From NCBI GenBank assembly GCA_015039365.1, contig WION01000162.1:53033-117032 (forward strand): a stretch of 64,000 bases of DNA, written 5' to 3'. A program made the translations under genes and the position numbers. The DNA is from Amanita rubescens (taxonomy: Eukaryota > Basidiomycota > Agaricomycetes > Agaricales > Amanitaceae). A model generated the notes under the pieces. The model searched no databases. It saw only the letters and a list, made by a program, of their open reading frames with translations, and had not been told where the DNA came from. Positions 31,192 to 42,100 of the stretch are shown here, piece after piece (positions within the stretch are counted from its first letter, which is position 1; every line of letters begins with the position of its first letter).

Positions 31192-33860
31192 ATCAACCGC
31201 AGTCTTTCTTCATATTTCATTAGATTGGGTGTGAAAGCTTCATTAGTATCTGCATAATAAAGACAAATTGGATGTTTGACATCTGCAGGAGATAAAGTAA
31301 TATACCAAAATGGAGCTCCACAGTGATTTATTAATGACCATATCTGATTTCTCATTCTTTTTTTGCTTGTACTAGAGCCTTTGATATTCCATTGTACATG
31401 ATCTAAATCTTTTATGATCTGATAACATAATTTTTCTTCTTCATTTTGTGGTTTTCCATCTCTATTATTAGCTAATCGATCTATTAAGTCATTTACAGTA
31501 TGCATGTTAAGAGACAAAAGCCTGTTAGTAATATCTTTAAACATATCTTTATCAGCAAGAAGAAAACTTTGAGATGTACAAGTTTTAATTTGTTCATGGC
31601 TAAAAGCAACAAAAGGAAATGTAGGGTCAGTTTGAAATCTTTTATCATGATACATTAATAAACGTTTTTTATGCTCTTGATCTGAAACTCCTTTCACAGT
31701 TCCTATACCTCCCAATCCATATGGAAATAGCCATGGAAACATTTGAGGATATAGATGTGGATTATTCCAGATACTCTCAGGTTGATCACCATGACCAATG
31801 GCTAGTATTTTACCAGAGTTGTTTAAATGGTGTAGTGCTTTTGCCTTTATAGCATTGGTAGTCATTGAGTCAAGTTCATGACCAGTGAGACCATGTACTG
31901 TAAATGGACATTCACCTTCAGCTGTACCATCTTCTTCATCAAAGTCAAATAGGCTCATCCCTTCAGGTGTTTTGTTTGTTGAAGAATTTTTGTATTCAAT
32001 GCTAACAGGTGGTATATCTTCAGGATACTGTTGAAGATTTTCATCTGAGATTATAATGTCTTCATAATCTTGATGATTAAGAGATAGCCACTCCAATGCT
32101 CTCTTAACATTATTGCGCCGAACCAGAAAAGGAGTTCTCTTAAAATCTGATGCTGTTGGTTTAACAGGTCCTGTAAACATAATTGCGAGTACATCTTGAA
32201 TTTCATCTTTTGGAGGAGGTAATATATTATAAATCTTTGGTATTGGTGATTGAAATGCAATTGCATTTGCCTTCATTTTGCGCATACCTGATGCTATTCT
32301 GATACAACAACAACTATGTCTTATTCGTGCTATTAACAGTCTTTCAACATATCGTAATGAAGATAATTCTTTTGGTACTTCTCCTAGCCATAATCCATTT
32401 GCTAAAGCAAACCGTGGTATTTTATTGTTGCGTATTGTAGCTCGACAAGAATGACATATACAATTACATGAATGATCTAAAACAATTGAATGTTCACAAA
32501 TCTTGTCAAAAGTGTTAAATCTTTCTTTTCTTGTAATGCCAGGAACCGATAATACATGTAGATATTTTGCCATGGCTGATAATCGAGATAAAGCAGACAA
32601 TGGTACTAATTGACCACATACAGCACAACCTCCTTCCTCAATTTCTCTGGCAAGCATTTCATCACAGGCTGATTTTATTATTGTATGTGCAAGTTCCTTA
32701 TTTAATGGTTCTGGAGGAAATACATCATTCAAAGATTCTTGGTATGAATCATTTAAAAGTAGCTTATCATTGTTTACTACATTAGATTTTTTCAAGTTAT
32801 CAAAATCTTTGAACTTGTTGTTTTTCTTTTTTTCTCTGTATAATTGTATGCGCTGTGTTGATTTTTTTCTTTTTTGTTCTTGTAAATTGTAATCACCATG
32901 ATCAACTGATAACACAGATCGATATTCAATGCAGCTACTTCTGCAAATATGTTCTTTGAAATGGGATTGTAAAAGGGAAAGTGTTAGGTATTTAATTTCA
33001 ATGCCATGTAGTTTTGCAATCTTATTTCCAGTAGAAAGTAAGAGGAAGGGTATTATGATGTGTATTGGAATGTCGATTATCAAGTAATGGATATCTGAAT
33101 ATTGATCTGCTGCATCACTGACTTTTATATGATCAATAAAATGAAATTTGGTGTCAGAGGAGTATGAAGGATTGTCTTCAATATAAGGTGCTATATCAGC
33201 ATACACAATTGAGCGTGTGCGGTAACCACCTAATTGTTGTACATAATTAACAAACTTATCAAGTTTTCTTAGATTTTGTGTTGTATCTGACAAGGTAGAG
33301 GACAAGGTTGTATTGCTAAAAGATATCACTTGAATGGTATTTCTTTGTGAAGGTTGTGAAACATGTACACCTCTTTTTGAGAGTAGTGAAACAAGTATAC
33401 CTCTTTCTGAGAGTAGTGAAACAAGTATACCTCTTTCTGAGGCTAGTGAATCAAGTATACCTCTGTCTGAGGCTAGTGAATCAAGTATACCTCTTTCTGA
33501 GGCTAGTGAAACATGTATACCTCTTTCTGAGGCTAGTGAATCAAGTATACCTCTGTCTGAGGCTAGTGAAACATGTATACCTCTTTCTGAGGCTAGTGAA
33601 TCAAGTATACCTCTGTCTGAGGCTAGTGAAACATGTATACCTCTTTCTGAGGCTAGTGAATCAAGTATACCTCTGTCTGAGGCTAGTGAAACATGTATAC
33701 CTCTTTCTGAGGCTAGTGAATCAAGTATACCTCTGTCTGAGGCTAGTGAATCAAGTATACCTCTTTCTGAGGCTTGTAAAAAAAGTATACCTTTTTTGGT
33801 GGCTTCAAAACTGGAAGGTGATATTAAGGAAAATACAGTTGGAGAATAAGACCTAAGCAT
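31134..33860 (-). pseudogene. Helentron RepHel, N-terminal part with decapeptide repeats and DUF6570-like region
   Basis: The first block, 908 codons. Residues ~20-165 are about 14 copies of a ten-residue unit (for example SLASERGIHV / SLASDRGILD). Then come a basic region, a cysteine-rich domain (CAVCGQLV, CNCICHSC) and a DUF6570-like stretch (RFALANGLWLGEVPKEL, ERLLIARIRHSC, TPFLVRRNNVKRALEWL). The end is the start of the Helitron_like_N domain (GAPFWYITLSPADV, RNPVAGARFFHFVVN). The frame is then lost: VVN is followed by VL and a stop, while the family continuation FINCVLGVNAKH lies in the next frame. The start codon at 33860 is the first Met before the repeat. Confidence 0.85.
33367..33790 (-). 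repeat. 30-bp minisatellite encoding decapeptide repeats
   Basis: About 14 tandem 30-bp units (ACCTCTTTCTGAGGCTAGTG with A/C variants), partly in a 60-bp higher-order pattern, coding on the minus strand. Because 30 is a multiple of three, two plus-strand frames are also open across it (33334-33856); these are not genes. Confidence 0.95.
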
Positions 33861-34848
33861 AATAGCTAAATAAAGTATGTTAGTCTTGATATATGAAATA
33901 AAAATAGAATAATGATTACATTCATTGTTTTCTATTTTACAACATAGGGTGAAAGAATTGGAAGAAACAGTTGAAGACTTAAAGTTTGGTATTAGTGATG
34001 TTCATGATTTGCAAAAAAGAATATGAAACAAAAGACATACTGTGATGTATATCATGATCCATTTTATATTATTCATTTCTGAGACTCTGATGAAGTTAGG
34101 TGGCTTCATCTGTATATTGTTAAAGTCTAGTCAGGAATTAGTAGTTTTGGAAGTAATGTTTTGCATAGGTTTACTAAGGAATTTGGTTGTATGTTTCAAG
34201 GCAGGGAATTCATATATGATATTGTTTTCAAGTTGTACGAGGCATTGAAGATGATTTGAGCTCGGTGACATATTGAAGTTGACTCTTTTAAATGGTAGAT
34301 ACATGTGCTTAAATAATGAAAGAGTTTAACATACAAAGAGCTTGACAAGAAGTATCGCAATTTAGAAGTTATTTCGGTGGCTTTCGCAGCTTGTAATGAT
34401 GCACTGGTAGAAATGAATGATTCTCAGAATGCTGCAGTTTTATGTATTATATTCAATCATGTGATAAAATCCATTGTGAGCTGAATATGGATATCTGGGT
34501 GTAAGAAGCAGTAGTCAAATGCAGATATCTCAGTGGATGAGGCAGTGCGATAGGATTCGTTATCGAAACCAGGTGTGAATTCTGCTATGTTCTCCGTTTA
34601 GTTACTGGACCGGTTTTTTGGCTCTAGCTCAGCTCCCAAACTTGCTCAAAGCAGCAAGGATTATATTGATTGGTCAGCACAACACTGGGCGCGCAACCTC
34701 CATGACCACCAAATCAGGAGATGCACACTCCCATGGCATGATTCCCATCATATGCCAGGCTATCGCCTGCATCTCTTTTTCCAGCTCGTCAAAACAGTTT
34801 TCCAGGTCAAAATGGTACACATTCCAGCCCAGGAGGGCAGCAAGGCAA

Positions 34849-34882
34849 GGGGGAGGGGAGGGGAGGGGAGGGGAGGGGAGGC
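34849..34882 (+). repeat. (GGGGA)n short tandem repeat
   Basis: Six to seven GGGGA units in a row on the plus strand, a sequence able to form a G-quadruplex. Confidence 0.9.
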
Positions 34883-35223
34883 AGGTGGTCTCGGACCAGT
34901 GGGCACAGCCACCATCACACCCGCCCTTATTCCCGCTGCACCACACCCGTCGAGAGTCAAGACTCGCATGAGGGGAAAAGGAGTGGTCGCAGTCGCTTTT
35001 TCTACTAAGGTGTCAGGTGAAGGCAAGCCAGTAGGAGGGAGTGTTACATTGCTATAGTTACCAGGTTAGAACATAATGGAAGTTAACGATACCAAAGAGC
35101 AACATCATGTCATAATACATGCAGAGTGAGAAAGGTATTATACAGTATTATCCTGATACTTTATTATGGTTATGTACTAACATGTATTCCCGTGTAAATG
35201 TTACCCGATAACTGGACAAAAAT

Positions 35224-35511
35224 ATGGGTGTATCAGCATCATTGTATCATGCTTCGGGGTTTCAGTCCAACAGCAATAGCCCCGCTAGGCGAACAAATCC
35301 AGACTTGTCCTACGCAGATTATATGAGAATGGTAGAAGAGAAGCACCAGGGTTCGATGTACTCACCACCAAGATATGCATCGCCACACTCTACTAGTGTC
35401 CGGACGCACGCGGCGAATGCGCCCGCAGGAATGGTGCAGGTTGGCAAAGCTCCCGATGGGTTGTGCGGCGGCGAGAGATGCAAGTTGAACGTTGAACGAC
35501 TAAGGCGGTAA
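35224..35511 (+). CDS. Short open frame in Helentron cargo region, function unknown
   Basis: 95 codons with a composition unlike its AT-rich surroundings, rich in Ser, Pro and Asn, containing DLSYADYMRMVEEKHQG. There is no recognised domain and no clear promoter. It may be an exon of a host gene captured by the Helentron. Confidence 0.25.
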   Translation: MGVSASLYHASGFQSNSNSPARRTNPDLSYADYMRMVEEKHQGSMYSPPRYASPHSTSVRTHAANAPAGMVQVGKAPDGLCGGERCKLNVERLRR

Positions 35512-36397
35512 GAGTACCACCTCAAGTTCCGGTAAGTACTGGCTGGGACTCGGATTTAATAGCTGGTTGGGGCGTCACTTGACCATCGTCGGATTGAGTC
35601 GAGATTGCTGAGGACACAGCTTGGCTGCATGGATGCACCAGTGTGGGATAGGCAGACGCAATAGCACGGTGAGGGGGCCACGAGAGGGATGAGGCAGATT
35701 GGCATATTGGTGGTATCGCAGGGACATCGCCGAAGTGTACCAGGCCAGTTATGGTTGAAGCCTTGACCCACAAATGGCTGCTGCAAAAGCTGAGTGCAAC
35801 GATCAGCAACAACCAATGGTGCACGAAGCCTAACACATACTAAATATCGAGGGCAGCACCATGGGGCCTGGGCGACCGGCCCAGCACGTCCAATGTTCTC
35901 CGAGTCACAGAACTCCCAACCACACAAGCATGGCGAGCAGCGACACTGGGTTTCACCCAGCAATTAAAGCTAAGGCAAAGGTGCCGCGCAACACCAACGC
36001 ATGCGCAAAGGAAGCGTTAGAGAAAAAAAGGATATGAAAATGTCGTCCCATACGACACTATTTGGTCATGCTTGCCAAGCCGCAAGTCGGTATTTGCCGC
36101 TACCGTTCGGAGCAAAGCGATTCCAGAATGAAATGAATGAGTCTCCAAAACTTATGATTCTCTACATGCAACCAGCTAGATCTTATTATATAAATATGTA
36201 TACCTATATGTATGACTTTTGTGAGAAATAGATACAAGTAACATTCGCAAAAAAGGATGTTAATTAGTTTGTTGTTTTCACAAGGCCTCGGCCATCATCG
36301 GCATCTTAAAAGTGTTACAAAAAACTCGACCTTATAAAAACCGATTCCTCCTTTCAGTCGGCCTCGGAATATCAATGACATTGCTTGATTTGCTTTA

Positions 36398-36570
36398 GTC
36401 TAATTTTAGCAAATGACATCACTTTAGCTAATTTTGGCAATGTCATCCAAGTGCTCATTTATGCATCCACCCATGCAGCCCCTTGTATTCCTTTAGTAAC
36501 TGTCAGATCTTGAAAAATGACATATTCAATGCCCACAACATAGCCTACTTTGGCATTTTAGGATGTCATC
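36398..36570. repeat. Direct repeat flanking the Helentron, right copy
   Basis: Partner of 26097-26250; see that entry. Confidence 0.7.
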
Positions 36571-37884
36571 TACTTATATATTATTAAAATTTGATTTTTC
36601 ACTATTACATAAGCGGTTTTGAGTGAAAACCGGTTGCGACCGGTTGCGCAGCCTGCTGGCAATGCTGCAAGACCGGTTTTCACCGGTTTTGGTCCGGTTG
36701 CACCCAAATGGGAAAGTCCGAAAAACCGGTCGGGGTCCGGTTGTGCCAAAAATAGCATGAAAAACCGGACCGAACCGGACTTTTAAACACTATGTGCCAT
36801 TGACATATTTAACCAATTTGGCCCAATCCCTCAGCTATGCATTGATATCTTGGATTCTCCTACTTGGATAAAGCAATATGAAGAGAATGTTGAGGAGGCA
36901 ATATCAGCTCTTATGTATGACAAGCAAGCTCCAGGAGCTGTTAAAGGATACACTCTCCGACACACAGGATTTGCCTCATCAGCCACCAGGACAGGGAGGA
37001 TGTGTACAGCTCAACCATTGTGTCTCCTATCACTTCATACATCAAATCAAGAGTTGCAAATCATTTTTGAACACTGAAACATTGTGAGGAATCCACTTAT
37101 ACAAATACTTTTCCAAGGTTCCTGAATCAAGGAAAGTAGCTGGTATATTCTTCAAGGCCACTGTGAATCTTGAATTCATTCCAATGGTGTGGCCAGCCTC
37201 AAGCATGTCCAGCAAACCTCAGTGGCATTCAAGCCATGTTGTCTTTCCAAATGATGTGGAATTGGAACATTCTCATCAACAGGCTTTGCAAAACTGACAA
37301 CTGCTTTTCATTCCAGAAGGCTTGGACATTGTAGAATACACAAAGAATGGGCCATCATCACCCATCATATCAAATGTCATCTATGTGCCTGAATCAACCA
37401 ACCAAGTGGCACTTGATTCTTTTATCATTATGAACAATTCTCTATACATCTTTCAGTTCATGATCAGTGAGGAATATAAGATTAAAACTGGGCTCATTGA
37501 GTTTGTCAGTCAATATCCTGAGCTTCCATCTATAGACAACTGGCATTTCATATTCATTGTCCCACCCAATCACAAGTTGTTATGCCCACAGCCACAGAAG
37601 CTCAAGATGTGAGTCCTACAACCTTACTCCACAGTTAGAGTTTTGAAGTCCAGTTGATAGGACTGGACCAGTGGTTGCAACCGGACCATCAGTTGCAGTT
37701 GCCCAATTTTGTAGGAGCAACCAGTTGCAGTCCTTTGATTTTGGGAAAAACAAAAGACTGGCCAAAGACCAATTGCAACTGGCTATTTGTAAAGACCAAT
37801 ATCTGTGTGCACATGGCCATCATAGTTTATGGCATATTTCCAACAATATTTCAGTTATTATGCGCCAGTGACATCATCAGTTTT

Positions 37885-38106
37885 CTACATTGTGCGACCA
37901 GCTTCTCCTTCGTACTTGTGGCCGTAAACCTAATGTGGTCCAATGACTCCAATCCAGTAGACCTTCAAGTGTGTGACCGCCAGTGTGGGTATGCCAGTGT
38001 CAAACGCAAGGTTCATTTGTTCAAGAACCTGTTCCATAAGCCCTGAACATCCCACTCTTGTCCACATCTGGGTCCTTTTGATTTCAATGACAAGGATAAT
38101 CCATTG
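37885..38106 (-). pseudogene. Fragment of the PD-(D/E)XK-like family seen at 1800-2297
   Basis: Read on the minus strand: ILVIEIKRTQMW, MEQVLEQMNLAFDTGIP, THLKVYWIGVIGPH, then a stop (TAG) where the intact copy has Trp, then VYGHKYEG. It aligns with residues ~70-130 of the 1800-2297 protein. Unlike that copy it keeps the E-x-K signature. A degenerate hAT-like end (TAGAGTTTTGAAGTCCAG near 37628) lies just upstream, so the fragment may have been carried by a transposon. Confidence 0.65.
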
Positions 38107-39115
38107 TGTATGGAGCTAGCTACATTGATGCTTTCAACAATGGCAGCCTGGGCACATAACTATGAATATGTATGTACTGCACTAATACCCCTGAAGCAAT
38201 ATATTAGTATGAATGATGTTCCTAATTCTCATTCTGGGGTTGTTCTGGGCTGTGCAACACAGTGCCAAAGAGATCACCAACTTAGAGACCACCAAAGAGA
38301 TTGAACCCAGTTATGGTCCAGGGCCCTTGGGCTTGATAAGGGTTTGTAGATGGAGTATTCAATTGTTTCTAGGGTTTTTTGGGTTGCCAAATCCAATGGT
38401 GATGTCAACATAGTACACAAACTGGCTGCAAATGCCCATAAACTCTCCCAAGGAACTCCAAACCAACTGTTATCAGGTTCTAGTCCACGTTCTTTAGGTA
38501 GATCCTAGTCTTTATTCTGGAGATACATAATATCCCATTCTTCATCCAAATCCTGGTAGTAGTTGTTCTCTGCATCCAGATCTTCATGCCTGACATATCT
38601 GAGACCAGGAATGGCACCCTCTGGGCCATTGCGTGCTCCAAATAACCTTCCCCACCACAATAACTTCTCTGCCATCCTTGATGCTCCGATGTACATATAG
38701 TGGGTCTCAGTTCCAGTTTCGAGAGCAGCGCTGCTTATGTAGGAGCCAGAGGAGGGTGGAAAGTAAGATGATGCCTAGGATGGACAGTCATATGATGTTG
38801 CTGATAAAATTATGGATGTTAAAGGGGGGGATTGAAACGCAGAGGTTGACATGCTAGAGATGGTGGTGAGGTTGAAGATGTCAAAGACGTTGATGAAGTT
38901 GAGGGAATTGACATGAATGCATACAAACTGTGGACAAAGGAATGTCTAAGTGTTAGAGTTGACGTGGAAAGCAGTGTTCCATCTCTGATTGTCATGCTGT
39001 TTGTTATCATGCTTTGCTACATTGCTTCTTGATTTCATACTTCTTCTGGCATCATATCCACTAGACATTAGACACATCTGCATTGAAGGTTTCTTTAGAA
39101 TGGCAAGCTGATATG
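38107..39115. other. Gene-poor DNA
   Basis: Only short frames of under 75 codons without motifs. Confidence 0.45.
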
Positions 39116-39123
39116 AGTACTTG

Positions 39124-42100
39124 AAGGCATTGGCATGGGTAAACCCCAGGGTATCCCGAGGCTAACCCACACCCACACCCTGCGAGTACCCGCACCCGCA
39201 AGCAGGGTACGGGTTTCCTGAGGGTATCTTTCTCACGGGTGTGGGTATGATACCCATACGGGGTACACCCATATATATGCAGCGTTTCCGCTAGCAAATA
39301 CATAGTGGGTATATAGTCTGTATTCTATCTACACCACGGATTCATCCAGCATGATTGCATCCCACCCCTCCTCCATCTCTATTTCCCCACCACTCTCTAC
39401 ATCTTTCATTTCACTCACGGTCTTGACATCTTCTGTCCTGACAAGCTTTAATGGGGTCCACTTGCCTACACACAACACAGCCCGAGTAGTCTGTGTTGAA
39501 AGTCGCGCCCGTGTGTGTGACAGCAGCAGCCGGCCACGACTGAATATCCTTTCAACGTCAATTGAAGTTGCTAAGGAACAGTTAGTTATGAACCTCATCC
39601 AAATATGGAAATACCACTCACCAGGTATCGAGAGATAGTCGAGAGCCATACGCGAAAGCCGAGGATAAGCGGCACGCTTCTCGTGCCACCATGATAGAGC
39701 GTCGACCACACCCTCCACATCACTACTTAGATAACGGTCCAATTCGGACCGTAGACCGGCAGGCTTGGGTGGCGCGAGAGCCGCTAGTTGATCAAAGATG
39801 TTCCCGCTGTGCTGGAGCAATTTCACTAATGTATTCAATCAGTGTAGACATTCGGTGGCTCACCTCATCCTCAGCACTTGCACCCTTGCTTTCTGCCAGC
39901 ATCTCCTCATTGTCGTCACCCACCACCTCAATGGCAGTGTATCGCTCGAATTCTTCGCGAACCAGGTCCTCAGCCACCTTAATCCAATCCGTGGTCCAGC
40001 CGGCATTATGAAAATATGCAAGTTTATGCCAGGGATGCAGAACTGTGTGTTTCGTCAGTAGATAGATTGAATTTGTTTGTGTACTCACTCATTGAAATCC
40101 GGTACACCTCCGATGAGTCTGTGAGCAAATAATACCGATTTAACGTCTTTCGTGCGAGATCAATGCCCTCCCTGATGGCTTTGTCATATCCCTCGTCCTG
40201 TGCGAAGTCGGCCAATACGCTTTCAATGTGATCCATGGCCGGGATCACAGTGGCCAAGTTGGGTGTAGACCACGAGAAGAATAAAGTTGCATCTTTCAAG
40301 ATCTAACAAAAGAAACGAGGTCAGTGGGTAATACTTGTGCAAATGAAGAGAAAGGCTCAATGCGGTAGCCTGGATAGGTGGCTAGGCAGGTGTGCTAGTC
40401 TCGACGAAGCTTGATGGTGAATGTTTACAAATGTTTGGCTTACCTTGAGAACGTCCTTCAATTGCTGTGCAAGCTGCCATTCCTTCGCATCCAGCTCGTA
40501 TCTGCGCAGGCCCAGGTCTCGTCTCTGGGTCATGGACTCAATTGCCTCTCGATATTCCAGCACAAAGGACAACATGTCGTATGTGGAATTCCACCGTGTT
40601 TGAATGTCACGTGGGATATTTCGTTGGCGTAATTTCAAGTCGGCCAAGATCGCACGCCATGCAGGCAGCAAGATAGTCGTTGAATGTATGGTCTTGTACG
40701 CCAACTTGCGGATCTAGAATACGATGATTAGAAGGAGATATGTGAGTAGCAGGACTCTCTTACCTTCGCAAGAAGTAACTTTACAGGGCGAATGCGCTCG
40801 TCATGCGCCGTGCGCTCGTCAGCGCCCATGTCCCTCGTCAAGTCAACCAATCCCTCATTGTTATCAACTGGGTCCTGAACGTTGGCTCCTTCGGTCTCGG
40901 CTGCCGTTGCTCGCTCCTCTTCGTCCCAGCCAGCATTAAGTTCATCAATCTCCATCTCTACTTCATTGGGCTCGTGCCAACCTGCAGCTTCCTTCGGCTT
41001 TTTGTTTTTAATCTCAAACACTCGAAGCAGTGATTTTGCAATGAGGTTTGTAGTATGTAGAAAGCACCGGGCATGGCTAGCACGCCCGTCATATTCCGGC
41101 AACAGCTTCTGTAGTTCATCCACCATTTTATCATTTGCGGATGCGTTGTCGCAAGTGATACTCAAAATCTACAATGCCGATGAGCTATTCTATTCCTTTG
41201 TTTGTTGATGCTGCATACTGACCTTGTCTGAGATTCCAAATTCTTGCAGTACCTTGGCAAATACGGCCGCAAGATTGGCACCTGAGTGGGACTAGATGGA
41301 AATCGAACTTGGCAAGCAATTTTCATTCAGGTGAGTGATTTACGAACCTCGGCAACCTCCACAACATCTAAAACGGTCGATAGAGGAGATCCTTTGTGTT
41401 CCAAATGGACATATATAGCTACATATGCGCGGTGATTAGGTGACGTCCACGCGTCAGTCGTAAAACTGAGGCGCCCATCATATCCCTTGAGCACGGTAAG
41501 TCTCGGAAGTTTATGTAAGACGGATGCTCACGCTCAGCAATTTAGCGATCCTCTGCCGCGTCCGGGCAAAGACTAGTCGAACATCACGAGAAACGGTCTC
41601 CGGTGTTGGAACATAGTATTCTGGTCGTCCCGTTTTCACGATAGAGAGGAAGTACTCATCACTGACAATTGTGAATGGGCGCAAGGATGTGCAAACCCAT
41701 CGAACAATCTCGGCTTTGATTTCGGCACGTGAATGTGCGCGAATAGAGTAAGTCTTTCCTTTGCCTTTTCTCTCGAAAGCCTCAGTGATTGAGCCATCCC
41801 GCAGAATCCCGGGTACAATCTTTGTGCGCACTTCAGCTGCGTTTGCTGCGCTATCAGCTGCCTCAAGTGCAGGAAGGCCCCAGCAAGACCTAACGTGCTT
41901 GCGCATGTTACCTGTGGACCAGGAGTCCTTGGTATCGAGGAAGCGACGTATTGTAGCCTTACAGCCCTTGCCCCGGCATCTGAAGACATGGGAATAACGT
42001 TTATCATCGCCGACTTGGATAACCTCGATCTTTGGCTTGGGATGGAAGAAAGCATAGACCGGTGACGTCCAGTCTTTCATTAGCCTTTCTACAAGGATAT

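Larger units (their letters stand above)
33861..36286. other. Helentron 5' region with possible captured DNA
   Basis: This lies between the RepHel start and the element's 5' end. It holds coding-like scraps on the plus strand (VKELEETVEDLKFGISDVHD near 33950 and SKELDKKYRNLEVISVAFAA near 34335, both coiled-coil-like), a GGGGA minisatellite (34849-34882), and a 95-codon frame at 35224-35511 (ASLYHASGFQSNSNSPARRT...). I cannot assign any of them. Helitrons often capture host gene pieces, so this is where cargo would lie. Confidence 0.4.
26256..36367 (-). mobile_element. Helentron (Helitron2-type), ~10.1 kb
   Basis: A rolling-circle transposon coding on the minus strand. Its 5' end is CCGAGGCCGACTGAAAGG (from 36367 leftwards). 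At the 3' side the inverse motif (CCGAGGCC, 26288-26295 on plus) is followed by the hairpin GCCAC-CGCTTGC-GTGGC (26267-26283) and the terminal ...CACCAA near 26256. Two miniature relatives at 14077 and 15135 share both ends, which fixes the bounds to within a few bases. The coding part is 26308-33860; 33861-36286 is upstream sequence and possible captured DNA. The element is dead: one frameshift and one nonsense codon interrupt RepHel. Confidence 0.85.
25839..36792. mobile_element. hAT-type element (10.95 kb) containing a Helentron
   Basis: The left end TAGTGTTTTAAAGTCCGG (25839) and the right end CCGGACTTTTAAACACTA (36775-36792) are inverted repeats differing by a single indel in the T/A run. 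The exact 8-bp duplication TGTGCCAT flanks them (25831-25838 and 36793-36800). The subterminal regions 25850-26020 and 36610-36780 are dense in ACCGG/CCGGT motifs. There is no hAT transposase inside; the interior is occupied by a Helentron, leaving about 0.42 kb of hAT DNA on each side. The most economical reading is a short non-autonomous hAT element later hit by a Helentron. Confidence 0.88.
24757..37612 (+). pseudogene. Crinkler/STAND-type P-loop gene, split by two insertions
   Basis: Pieces of one plus-strand gene survive on both sides of the transposons. 5' side: LRSLEDLIDKTLIHLNILKCWN near 24760-24830; WAPATVITGQPGIG, an intron (GTAAGT at 24957, acceptor near 25001), then GKSVWIYYALCQLLA up to the solo LTR at 25046. 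Together these form a GQPGIGKS Walker A. After the LTR: KKKPVIWYLNKTHYLFVEGVY and VWTLVDSD, then decay with stops. After the 10.95-kb insertion: TLSDTQDLPHQPPG-type blocks, RKVAGIFFKATVN, WHSSHVVFPNDVELEHSHQQ, EYTKNGPSSP, NQVALDSFIIMNN, LYIFQFMISEEYKIKTGLIE, LPSIDNWHFIFIVPP, ending at TGA 37610-37612. These match a multi-copy Agaricomycete RHS/Crinkler-like family with a STAND-type ATPase. Its cellular role is not established. Confidence 0.7.

Noticed and set aside
33367..33790. Regular 30-bp repeats resembling a CRISPR array
   Set aside because: The units are contiguous with no unique spacers, and the genome is a eukaryote.
33334..33856. Two long plus-strand frames (169-171 codons) of tandem peptide repeats
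   Set aside because: They are shadows of the 30-bp minisatellite that codes on the minus strand for the Helentron protein; the unit length keeps every frame open.
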